A DNA stretch of 64,000 nt from Megamerina dolium (Eukaryota; Arthropoda; Insecta; Diptera; Megamerinidae). Below the pieces are notes generated by a model, which was not told where the DNA came from, did no database searches, and saw only the letters and a list, made by a program, of their open reading frames with translations. The translations under genes and the position numbers were made by a program. Shown here piece by piece: positions 1 through 9,620 of this stretch. The stretch lies in contig OY978530.1 of NCBI GenBank assembly GCA_963854835.1, positions 27,418,137 to 27,482,136 on the forward strand, read 5' to 3'. The first letter of the stretch is position 1; each line of letters opens with the position of its first letter.

Positions 1-1
1 A

Positions 2-550
2 GAACCAAATGATATAAAGGAAGCACTGGAAGAAAAGGGCTTTCCGATAAAAACAGTTATAAATATGGTCAATAAAAATAAGGTCCCACAGCCAATGTTT
101 AAAGTTGAATTGATTCCCGAATTCAAAAAACTAAAAAAGAATGAAACACATCCTATTTACCAAATGCAATACTTGCTTCACCGTAAAATTACAGTGGAAG
201 AACCACATAAGCGTAAAGGCCCTGTACAATGCACAAATTGTCAGGAATTCGGCCATACTAAGAGCTATTGCACCTTAAGAAGCGTATGTGTAGCATGTGG
301 AGATCTCCATCAGACATCAGCATGTACTTCTAACAAAAACGACCCAAATACTAAGAAATGCAGTAATTGCAATGGTAACCATACAGCAAACTATAGAGGC
401 TGTCCTGTATATAAGGAATTAAAAAACAGGTCTAATCAGAGTCAGGCAACTCACTCCCAAGTGGCTACAAAATTTCAAAACTATACAAAACAACTCAAAT
501 ATTCCAAAAATTTATCATATGTCGTACGCCAATGTATTAAAACAAACTGA
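2..550 (+). CDS. Jockey family A ORF1 (gag-like nucleic-acid binding protein), 5'-partial
   Basis: The frame is open from base 2, so the start codon lies outside the window. The protein has the basic region that precedes zinc knuckles in Jockey gag proteins, with the segment IYQMQYLLHRK. Three Cys/His knuckles follow: CTNCQEFGHTKSYC, then one starting CVACGD, then one starting CSNCNG. In this family ORF1 binds element RNA and forms the RNP. A frame shifted after about 540 encodes a Gln-rich tail (QNQMLQALLNK at about 645-680) that probably belongs to the same protein. The real end was therefore near the ORF2 start, and the stop at 548-550 comes from a small indel. Confidence 0.85.
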   Translation, partial: EPNDIKEALEEKGFPIKTVINMVNKNKVPQPMFKVELIPEFKKLKKNETHPIYQMQYLLHRKITVEEPHKRKGPVQCTNCQEFGHTKSYCTLRSVCVACGDLHQTSACTSNKNDPNTKKCSNCNGNHTANYRGCPVYKELKNRSNQSQATHSQVATKFQNYTKQLKYSKNLSYVVRQCIKTN

Positions 551-679
551 GCAACCGTTGAATCTATGATTTGCAATTTAACCCAATGCATGATGACAAT
601 TTATGTCTAATATGCAAACTATGATTCAAGAACTGATTAAAGCGCAAAATCAAATGTTACAAGCTCTATTAAATAAGAA

Positions 680-1709
680 ATGGGTGTCCTTAAGATCTGC
701 TTCTGGAATGCAAACGGTATTAATAACCACAAAAATGAACTAAAGCATTTCTTAGATAGTAAAAATGTTGATGTAATGCTTCTAGCTGAAACACACCTTA
801 CAACCAAGTACAACTTCAATATACCAAGATACACATTCTATAGCACAAACCACCCTGACGGCAAAGCACATAGTGGTACAGGCATTCTCATTAGAAGCAG
901 AATTAAACATTATTCTTTTGAAGATTATTCAAGAAACTACTTACAAGCTACTTCAATATGTCTGCAACGCCTTAACAAAAATATAACACTTTCAGCTGTG
1001 TTCTGTCCACCACGATTTTCAATAACCGAAAAGGTATTTAAAGTATTCTTTGACAAGCTAGGAAAGAGATTCTTGGCGGCTGGTGATTATAACGCCAAAC
1101 ATACGTATTGGGGCTCTCGTTTAATAAATCCTTAAGGAAGGCAACTGTATAACACTATAATAAATCCACAAAACATGCTCAATTTCGTGTCTCCTGGCCA
1201 GCCAACATCTCGAAAATTCCTGATTTGATTGATTTTGCAGTCGTTCGAAATCTTAATCGAAATATTGTCACTTCCGAAATAAGTTACGAACTATCCTCAG
1301 ATCACTTTCCTGTATTATTTTATCTAAATGAACGCCCTCCATTGTCAAAACTACCATTTAGGCTGACATCCCCAAAAACAGATTGGCTGAAATACAAAAA
1401 GTATATAAGTAGTCATATCAACACCAGTCCTGTAATCCAGTCTTAGATCGACATCGATGATAATCTAAACATCATCAATACCATGCTTACTACTGCTTCA
1501 ATAGTTTCAACCCCACGAGATTACCAAAAACAAAATAATGTTCGTATAGCCACCAACACCCAAATTGAAAAACTCGTTAATGAAAATCGCCGGCGTAGAA
1601 GAGAATGGTAGACATGCCGGTCACCTGCATCAAAACACAGACTTAAGTGTGCTAAAAGAGCTCTGAAAGAAGCATTAAAACAGGATAATGAATTTGAACA
1701 GCTAAAGTA
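680..1709 (+). pseudogene. Jockey family A ORF2, endonuclease half (broken)
   Basis: ORF2 opens at the ATG at 680, overlapping the gag tail, and encodes an APE-type endonuclease. The segment ICFWNANGI at the N-terminus, the AETHL motif, AGDYNAKHTYWGS and SSDHFPVL are the usual catalytic blocks (Asn, Glu, Asp-Asn, Asp-His). The family uses this enzyme to nick the target DNA. Stops or frameshifts occur at about 1133, 1225, 1446 and 1608. The reading then continues as a basic linker until the Tc1 element at 1710. The copy cannot encode a functional protein. Confidence 0.85.
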
Positions 1710-3359
1710 CAGTGGCTCACAGCTTATTTCGTACAGTGTATATATTTTTATGTAAATGGCTGTAACATCGAAACTAAAAAACTTATCGATAAGTTTTGAA
1801 TGTAGATGTCTGTGTATGTGTTTAGTAAACCTAATAAGAAAACGGGGAACCCCAAAAATTGTTCTTTTTGTCATGCAAGAGAGAAAAACTATTGATCAGC
1901 TGATTTTCAGCTCACATCTTATTTCGTACACAAACTTCAATGTAAGTAAGTTTCATTCTGCCGCGCAGTTACAAAGTTTTTTTGAATTGTATGAGTTTTT
2001 GGACCTTTTTAACTATTATAACAATTTTTATTATTCTTATTTTAAATAGTTAAAGTGCTGTAAATTAAACATTTAGCGTTATGGGTCGTCGTACAACGAT
2101 GGAACAGCGTAAACTGGTAATTAACCATTTTAGGAAAGGTCAGAGTGTGCGAAAAATTGCTGAAATGACAAATTTAAGTGCCTCAACTGTCCAATACATC
2201 ATTCAACGCTTCATTCGCGAAAATCGGTTGGAGAACAAGGGCAGAGAAGCACCTAATAAGATTTTCAACGCATCAGACGAGCGTTATATTGTACGAAAAA
2301 TTAAGAAAAATCCAAAGTTATCCACTCCGAAGTTGGCTGCAGAGGTTCAGCGTGAAATAGGAAAATCATCCAGTGCTGAAACTGTCCGACGTGTGCTGCG
2401 CAATCATGACTTGAACGGTCGAGTAGCCCGAAAGAAACCATTCATTTCAAAAATGAATATACAACGCCGACTTGACTACGCCAAAGAGCATATTATTAAG
2501 ACTCCTGCGTTCTGGAATACCGTTATTTTCGCGGATGAGTCTAAGTTTAATATTTTTGGCTCGGACGGAATGTCATATGTTTGGCGTAAAGCGAATACCG
2601 AGCTAAACAAGGAGAACCTTAAGCCCACAGTGAAGCATGGTGGCGGTAGCGTGATGGTTTGGGCCTGTATGTCAGCAGCCGGAGTAGGTGAATTGGTTTT
2701 TATTGAGGGAACAATGGACAAAATGAAGTACCTCGAGATTCTGAAAAACAATTTACTTCAAAGTGCAGACAAACTGGGTTTGCGGGAAGAATTTCGGTAC
2801 TCCCAAGATAATGACCCAAAACATAAATCTGGGATTTGCAATCTTGGCTTATTTGGAACTGCCCACACTTGATGTCTCCACCACCACAGTCATCTGACAT
2901 GAATGTGATTGAAAATCTTTGGTCTATTTTGGACAATAAAATAAGAACACACAAGATTTCTAATAAGCAAGACCTAAAGAAGGTACTGATGGAAGAATGG
3001 AAAAAAATCACACCAGACATCACTCAAAAATTGGTGGATTCAATGCCAAATAGACTCCAGGCTGTCATTAACGCTAAGGGATGTCAACTAAATATTAAAA
3101 TCAACTTACTTTGTTTTTAGTTTGAACTTAAAGAGACTGTACGAAATAAGCTGTGACATGAATTTTCCTATTTTTTTCTTATTTTATTTTTTTATAGTGT
3201 CAAACACTAAAATTTTGAAAAAGTAAATTTTGGAAAATAAAAAACAAACCTTCCTTTCTAAAATGGCATTTATATTTTGTTCAAATTTTTGCTATATTAG
3301 GAATTACGACTGCAGCAATTTTTAAACTGTCACTGTACGAAATAAGCTGGGAGCCACTG
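1710..3359 (+). mobile_element. Tc1-like DNA transposon, copy A
   Basis: The element is exactly 1650 bp between TA dinucleotides at 1708-1709 and 3360-3361. Its outer inverted repeats start CAGTGGCTC and match over about 28 bp with one mismatch. Each end also has an inner copy of the same motif (about 1911-1930 and 3137-3156). This is the IR/DR arrangement known from Sleeping Beauty and several Tc1 subgroups. It interrupts ORF2 of Jockey family A, and the Jockey frame resumes directly after it. Copy B at 42325-43974 has the same length and is nearly identical. Confidence 0.95.
2081..3120 (+). pseudogene. Tc1 transposase, DD34E, one-base frameshift (copy A)
   Basis: This would encode a transposase of about 346 residues, normal for Tc1. 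The N-terminal paired-like helix-turn-helix starts MGRRTTMEQRK and contains the SVRKIAEMTNLSASTVQYI helix region. The catalytic triad is visible as FADESKF, QDNDPKH and NVIENLW, with 34 residues between the second Asp and the Glu. A single G is missing at about 2834-2837 compared with copy B, which shifts the frame just after the second Asp block; the rest is read from 2836 to 3120. Copy A also has Ser where copy B has Pro before DMNVIENLW. Apart from the one-base loss the gene looks young. Confidence 0.92.
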
Positions 3360-4956
3360 TATATCGAAAAGCTTTCTCCTATGACTTCCAAAACAAAATC
3401 TCTTTGGAACTCTTACAAAAAGCTGAAAACGCCACTTGATGCAGAATTTCCAATCAGAAATCATGTCGGAAATTGGTCACGCACTGAAGAAGAAAAAGCC
3501 AACACATTTGCGGTACATTTATGTAATGTGTTCCAGCCCAATCCGCCCGCAAACGACTTTCGAATCCCTCCACATAGCACTGCAACTAGTGGCTTCACTC
3601 CCCTCAAAATATCATCCAAGGAAATCAACGAGATTATTAAGTACCAGCTTAATCCAAAGAAAGTTCCTGGTTTGGATGGCATCACACCAAAAATGCTAAT
3701 TGAAATTCCAACGGCAGCTGTATTATTTTTAGTGGTTTTGTTTAATGCAATGCTAAAACTGGGCTACTTTCCTAACCAATGGAAAAAATCACAAGTAACA
3801 ATGATCCTAAAGCCAGGAAAAGATAAAACATTGCCGTCATCCTACAGACCCATAAGCTTGCTACCATGTCTCTCAAAATTATTTGAAAAAATGCTGTTAG
3901 CCAAACTCAGACCTCATCTTGAAGAACGTGACATAATTCCTCAGCACCAATTTGGATTTCGCGAAAAACATGGGACGATCGAGCAGGTCAACAGAATTAC
4001 CAATGAGATACGGAAAGCATTTGAATACAAAGAGTATTGTTCAGATATATTCCTCGATGTTGCTCAGGCATTTGATAGAGTGTGGCATGAAGTGCTAAAA
4101 TATAAAATAAGAAAACTTCTACCAGAAAGCTCCCACCAAATACTAGAATCATACCTAGATAACCGTCGTTTTGTTGTAAAATATAAAGACTTTTCCACAG
4201 AAGAATTCAATATCAAAGCCGGAGTTCCACAGAGTAGCGTTCTTGGCCCCATTCTATATGTATTATATACTTCCGATCTGCTGACGATACTGCTATTCTA
4301 AACCGTAATCGAAACCCAATTAAGGCATCTACAGATTTAGGGGAGCATTTAGTACTTGTTCAAAAATGGTTATCTAACTGGCGCATAAAAGTTAATGAGT
4401 CCAAATGTAAACACGTAACGTTCACACTTAACAAACGCACATGCCCGACAGTTACACTAAATAATATCGCCATAACTCATACAAATGAAGTCACCTAACC
4501 TAGGGATATACTTAGATAGACGGCTTACATGGCGCAAGCACATCGAATCAAAAAGAACTCAGATGAAATTAAAAGCTTCTTGTCTGCACTGGCTCATCAA
4601 TTTCAGATCCCCATTAAACTTGAAATACAAGGTCCTACTATACAACAGCATAATAAAGCCAATTTGGAGTTACGGAATTCAATTATGGGGGAACACTAGT
4701 AATAGCAATATTGAAATCATACAGAGATCTCAGTGTAAAATGTTAAGGATGATAACTGGTGCACCATGGTATATTAGAAATGAATGTACATATACACAAT
4801 GTCTTAAATATCCCAATGGTAGAAATTGAAGTTAAAAATACTAGACAAAAATATACTAGAAGATTACAAAGACATCCAAACACACTAGCTAGAACTTTGC
4901 TCAATACCTGCTATACTTCGCGCCTTCGGAGAAAGGACCTGCCAGCCTTCCAATAA
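3360..4956 (+). pseudogene. Jockey family A ORF2, reverse transcriptase half (broken)
   Basis: Downstream of the Tc1 copy the ORF2 frame continues with the RT domain. Visible blocks include VPGLDGITPKML, SSYRPISLLP, HQFGFREKHGT, FLDVAQAFDRVWHE and GVPQSSVLGPILY. A deletion and frameshift near 4275 removes the start of the FADD catalytic box, leaving ADDTAIL in another frame. The C-terminal thumb and connection regions follow (LGIYLDRRLTWRKHIE, then about 4759-4956) in shifted frames. The family function is target-primed reverse transcription of the element RNA; this copy is inactive. The stop at 4954-4956 probably marks the original end. Confidence 0.85.
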
Positions 4957-5100
4957 AAAGAGGAGCATCGTACAAAAAACATTGCTCTAGATAATAAGGA
5001 GCTACTGTTGTTGAATTAGATTAAGATTTTAAAACTTATTGTTAGATTATTTAGGAATAGATTCAATAAATAAAGAAAATGTATAATAAAAAAAAAAAAG

Positions 5101-5732
5101 ATCCAATGGAAGTAAATCAAGCAACATATTTGAGGAGTTCTATAAGAAAACGCAATAATTCCAGTTCTACTTTTCGAGGTTTTTGCAATAATCTTATTCT
5201 ACATTTCATTATCTATGTATTGACGATTAAAGGTTCTGAGAATTATTAAGCTTATTTAAAATAATCTTTAGAAATTTTAGTTTAACACCAATATAATACA
5301 TTTTTCGCTTACATTTTCTTAACTCACCATTCATAAAAACCTTATCTGCTGTGTACTTAATAAAATGTGGGTGGTGTCACGCGACATAGAGAATTTGATC
5401 GTATTTGATCCGTTTTTCCTTCAAATATGCCCCAATGTAGTTAGAGCATTCTGTCTTTATTAGTTTTGAAAATATTGAAATTTAAAAGTTTTTCAAAGTT
5501 CCCGTTATGGAGGGTGTGGGCGTATTTGTAGACGTATTTTAGCACTATTTAGTAATATTTATAAATGAAGCTTGCGTACCTAATTTTGAAATTGTAGTAC
5601 AATTCTTTCTACTTATGCTCAATTTTTGTATGAAAGTCTCCACTGTGCCACGGTGTATTGGGTCATTTACCCTCGACTTTCTAAGTGGGACCTTTGTCCA
5701 TTACAAATTGCTCATACTTCCGGTGAGAATTT
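5101..5732. other. Unassigned AT-rich stretch
   Basis: I recognise no gene, RNA or element here. The short ORF from 5615 runs into a SINE-like segment and has no protein signature. Confidence 0.5.
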
Positions 5733-5925
5733 TAGCTTTGTCACAGAGCTCATTTAAGAAGCATTTTTGGCAAATTGTTACTGCCGGAAGAATTGCCAAT
5801 TGCTTGCCGACAGGTGAGTACTATTCGAAAGCAAAATCGTTTCGTATTAAATTTTATTATGCTTCAGCTGGGGACTGAGCCCACGAACTACAGATCAGTA
5901 GGCCAACCAACTAACCAGTGACATA
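5733..5925 (-). mobile_element. Divergent copy of the tRNA-derived SINE
   Basis: This segment matches the body and head of the SINE family seen best at 7604 and 63556. The shared body text includes GAAGAATTGCCAATTGCTTG, and the tRNA-like head in reverse orientation (CTACAGATCAG...ACTAACCAGTG) closes it. It has many substitutions and no clear target duplication, so it is an old insertion. Confidence 0.75.
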
Positions 5926-6045
5926 CTCAGCTATAACTTTGTTTATTCTTGCCTTGGGTACTATTAGAAGAATAGAGAGTCCTTTCCCAAGTACAGGCTT
6001 TGCCATTGCGTTCAGTATGCTATTGGAATTTCATTAGTCATTTCT
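5926..6045 (-). mobile_element. Gypsy family A scrap (RNase H to integrase spacer)
   Basis: About 100 bp match the minus-strand Gypsy copy around 53640-53790 (shared text includes TTTATTCTTGCCTTGGGTAC and the TTTGCCA-TGCGT-CAGTATGC block). It is a small relic of the pol region between RNase H and the integrase zinc-binding domain. Confidence 0.65.
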
Positions 6046-7194
6046 TCTGGACGTACGACTTGCTCCTTGTATTTCATAATCTTTGCGAGATATGTGTCGT
6101 TACGTTGATCTTCTTGTACCCGTTCGGTAGTCTATGACTCTTACGGCAAGATATTCGTAAGCCGCATGTCGAGAATGTGCTCCAGTATATACAGTATTTG
6201 CAGTTATTTATTTAGCTGGTAAGTCCAGTCTTCTAAGTCATGTGCTTGTTCGTGTTGGCAGTAGATTTCTTGTTAAGTATTTGGGATGTTATCGGAGTTT
6301 TTCTTTATATTTGCATTCAATTTTGGTAAGATCATTATGAATATTTACGTTTATTTATATATTTATGGCCAGCGAGCCAGATTCTATCAAACGAATGCAC
6401 TAGATCGAGAAATATTTCTCAGCAAATGCCTTCCTTATTTAATTTATAATCCTGTGTACTTCTTCTATGGTTTTGAACGAAAGCCGAACTGATGGGGCGG
6501 AATTATCATTTAGTTGCATGAATGGCAATAGCTAATAATAAAGCTGTAGTTTCTCAAAAAGCTTAAATAGCGAGAGGAGTATCATAATTTTTTTTTTATA
6601 TTTCCCAAGCTGATGGAAAAAATCCAATTCATTATTGCGTTGAATAGTTGAGTTCAGAATCTACCAGCTATTGTAGGAAGATCTTTAATTATTGTTTCCA
6701 GGAGCTGTTTTTGCGTAAAGTTGGTTTTTTATAGAATATTTCATTTCTCTTACCGATATTTTTATACAGTTGGATATAGCTTCAGAGGTTACAGACGAAA
6801 TTGCGAAATTGTTAGTTGGAGCATTGAGTTAAAATACTATTAATAAATGTGGAGCAAACGCAAAGGCCTTTTCTTCATTGTTTCTCGCCCATGACCCAGT
6901 TGGCTAATAAATAGCAATATTTAGTAAAAGGAGATCTATGTCATTGGCATTAGCATCGTAGTCGTCTTTTTGTATTGACAAGTAACTCAATTTCGGCAGA
7001 TTATTTACGATATGCAACAATGGGTGATGCGATTATGATTGCATTGAATTCTTGTAGAAACATTTCAATGTCTTCTTCACTTTTTAAACATGGACGCATG
7101 TTTGTGTGACTGCTTATGTACTATCTATATTACATTCAATTTGTATATAATGTTGTTAAATGATCATATTTTTACGAAATTGCGCTACATTGAA
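6046..7194. other. Unassigned AT-rich stretch
   Basis: No recognisable coding or element structure. The 68-codon ORF at 6286-6492 has no motif I know. An A/T homopolymer lies near 6587-6597. Confidence 0.45.
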
Positions 7195-7477
7195 TAATTT
7201 ATTAATACTGGTGAGTAGTCTGAGAAAAATTTTAAGTACTGGTCAGAAGATATTATCATTTTCCGGTTAGCATTTTTAGTTATACCAAAGTCAACTAAAT
7301 ATCGAATTTTTTGGGTTCTGATGGCCAATACGGCGGTTTAGCAGAAGACAAAAAATCCAAGTTGATCTGATGATTCATAAAAACAGAGTATAACGGCTTA
7401 GCTTTTGAATTTATTAATCGAGACCACCAAAAAGTGTGCTTAGCGTTAAAGTCCCCTATTGATATCTTCGAGAGCAA
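7195..7477 (-). pseudogene. Jockey-like endonuclease fragment
   Basis: Read on the minus strand, the peptide begins at GDFNAKHTFWWSRLINSK and runs through PYWPSEPKKFDI. After a one-base frameshift it continues as VDFGITKNANRK to FSDYSPVL. These are the Asp-Asn and Asp-His blocks of a Jockey-type APE endonuclease, equivalent to 1082-1310 of family A and about 9621-9860 of family B. No RT is attached, so it is an isolated relic. Confidence 0.75.
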
Positions 7478-7603
7478 TATACCGCGCTTAGTTATATATG
7501 CGTTTTTCGCTTCTAAGTTAACTGGGATAGCTTATAGATAGTCTTTTTTTTCATATCCTTAAATAGCATAATATTTCATATATTTTTAATAAATATTGCT
7601 GTG

Positions 7604-7957
7604 GGTGCCGTAGCTCAGTGGTTAGTGTGTTCGCCTTCTGATCTGTAGGTCGTGGTTCAATCCCCGGCTGATGCATAACAAATTTAATATCGATAAGATT
7701 TTTCTTTCGAATGGTACCCACCTGTCGGCAAGCAATTGGCAATTCTTCCGACAGTAACAACTTGCCATGCAAAATCTTCTTAAAGAACTCTGTGACAAAG
7801 CTCAGAAAAAGTGATGTCACAAGTGTTCTGCCGTTCGGAACCGGCTAAAATAAGTAAGTCCCTTCTAATACTGTCCAAATTTAAGACGCACAACAGTAAT
7901 GGAAGAGAAGCTTGGCCAATGAGCCCTTTGGGGCTTTAATTGCCACATATTTATTTT
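7604..7957 (+). mobile_element. tRNA-derived SINE, well-preserved copy
   Basis: A tRNA-like head (GGTGCCGTAGCTCAGTGG) carries an A box. A B box (GGTTCAATCCC) follows about 40 bases later. A body of about 280 bp is shared with seven other copies in the window, and the copy ends in a T-rich tail (ATATTTATTTTTAT). It is flanked by the 10-bp direct repeat TATTGCTGTG at 7594-7603 and 7958-7967, as expected of target-primed retrotransposition. It has no coding capacity, so mobilisation would depend on LINE machinery. Confidence 0.88.
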
Positions 7958-7967
7958 TATTGCTGTG

Positions 7968-8336
7968 ACTCCATGAGCCATATTCCAATATTCCAAATAA
8001 CCCTTTTCTAGTTTCTCTCTAGCTTCGACAGGATTTTACTATATCATGATATCATTTTTCATGCTCATCTATGATCTGGGAGAGCACACCACCTATTCCA
8101 TAGTCTCTCGCATCTGTGTCCAACACAAACGTTTGACTTGGTACTGCGTATGTTAATATTGTTGCTGCGCAGAGTTTTTTTCTGCTGTTCGAATGCTTTC
8201 TGTTGTTCTTTTTTGGCTTTCAGCGAAATGTAATAGAGTCTGTTTGGCTTTAAAACACGGTGTGTATTTAATATCATTTTCTTTAAATTTAGCGGGAAGC
8301 ATGAACACCATGTTGCTTGAAAGTAACTGCTTGAGA
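7968..8336 (-). pseudogene. Gypsy family A pol fragment (RT end to RNase H start)
   Basis: The minus strand encodes the connection region (KQQKAFEQQKKTL). After a frameshift it gives the start of RNase H, YAVPSQTFVLDTDARDYGIG then GVLSQIIDEHEK, which are classic Ty3/Gypsy RNase H motifs with the first catalytic Asp in LDTDA. The fragment ends at the 5' end of the LOA element at 8337. The last 30-40 bp next to the SINE do not match. It belongs to the same family as the Gypsy at 52195-64000. Confidence 0.75.
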
Positions 8337-8544
8337 GGTTAGCGAAAATCCTCTTCTGAATCCTCCCCGTGGGTGCGGACCGATAATGACTGCCCTAATC
8401 CTTAAGAATGGGGTGGTTAGCTAAGCTGTGTGAGCCTTAAAGCCTCTCATACCGAGAGTTAGCCTGGCTGAGGGCCCAGTAAAAATAGTCTTTAACGGAG
8501 TATCCGGATACCTGGGCCGCGGCACATTTCTGACTGCCACCATG

Positions 8545-9620
8545 CCCGAACCAAGGGAAAGTCATTGGAAACAGCCCTACACACTCTAATACATACCATG
8601 GAAAAGTCTATGGAACACAAGTACTACATGTTATTAATCTTTCTAGATAGAGAAGGTGCCTTCAATAATGTCGAGCTAGATAGAATATATGTACAACTAT
8701 TCTTCCAGAACTGGGTGGCTCCTCCCTCTCAAGGAGAGTCAGCAGAGGAACTCCACAAAGAGGCGTCGCCTCACCCATTCTTTAAAATCTCGTAGTTAAC
8801 GAACTAGAAAGAAGTCTGGAGATAGGGGGCTACAAAGCAATAGTGGACGCGGACAATATAGTCCTTACTGTAACCGGCAGATTCCCGGACACTATAAGGG
8901 ACCTTATGCAAATGTTGTTAGACAAAGTTAACAGAAGGTCCTATACCCGTGGTTTAAATGTAAACTCGTTGAAAAAGGAACTGGAGATACAAGCCCGAAT
9001 CTTTTTCACCACTCAGATTCAACAACACTAACCTCGAGTTCAAAGAAGAGTTTAAATTTTTGGGACTAGTCGTAGATAAGAAGCTAAACTGGAAACAGAA
9101 CATTAAAAGCAGAGTCCAGAAATCAGTAGCGCTGTTTACCTGTAAGAGGGCAATAGCCAAGATATGGGGTCTTAAACCAAATATACTGCACTGGATCTAT
9201 ACAGCTGTAGTTACTGTACTCTGTAAAATACAACGTTCAGCTTGTATAATAATTACAGGCGCATTAAGAACTACACCAACAAACGCATTAAAAATAATGC
9301 CTCACCCAATTACCCTGGACCTTTTCTGGATGCAAAATGCGGCATTGATTGAAAGTGCACATCAACGGTTGCAACATTAAAGTGGCCATTCCTCGATAGT
9401 CAAACTAATAACTAATATTGGAGACGTAGATTACACCACCACAACTCTCAAGTTCAACAAGGCTGTCTAACCACTGCAGTGTCTTCCAAGGGGAGGTAAA
9501 GGCAATAGACTTAGCCCTCTCTATAGTCAGAGAAAACCAAATCTCCATGAGAGATATTGGAATTATCTCTGACAACCACTTGGCACTTGGATCACATATT
9601 TTAACATTAGTGAGTGTGTT
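8545..9620 (+). pseudogene. LOA RT and RNase H remnant
   Basis: Blocks seen in order are ETALHTLIHTMEKSMEHK, LDREGAFNNVELDRI, then VVNELERSLEIGGYKAI leading into DADNIVLTVTGRFPDTI. Next come GLVVDKKLNWKQNI, QRSACIIITGALRTTP, and an RNase H piece with VFQGEVKAIDLALSIVRENQ. The RT catalytic box, normally YADD, reads DADN here, so polymerase activity is lost even apart from frameshifts near 8795, 9031 and 9380. The order matches the LOA element at 23331-28682. Confidence 0.78.

Larger units (their letters stand above)
1..5100 (+). mobile_element. Jockey-clade non-LTR retrotransposon, family A (split by a Tc1 element)
   Basis: This element runs in from beyond the left edge of the window. It carries a gag-like ORF1, then an endonuclease plus reverse transcriptase ORF2, and a 3' tail ending in an A run at about 5088-5099 after two AATAAA-like hexamers. 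That order and the triple zinc knuckle of ORF1 are typical of the Jockey clade. A 1650-bp Tc1 element interrupts ORF2 between the endonuclease and RT domains. Several stops and frameshifts show that the copy is dead. The 5' end is outside the window, so no target duplication can be tested. It differs clearly from the Jockey family B copies at 9621 and 54640. Confidence 0.85.

Noticed and set aside
1756..2049. ORF before the Tc1 transposase (also 42365-42664 and the minus-strand ORFs there)
   Set aside because: It lies in the 5' untranslated and inverted-repeat region of the Tc1 element; both strands are open by chance and duplicated with the element.
7611..7680. tRNA gene
   Set aside because: The A and B boxes belong to the SINE head. 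The same head recurs with a common body, and the cloverleaf stems do not close well.
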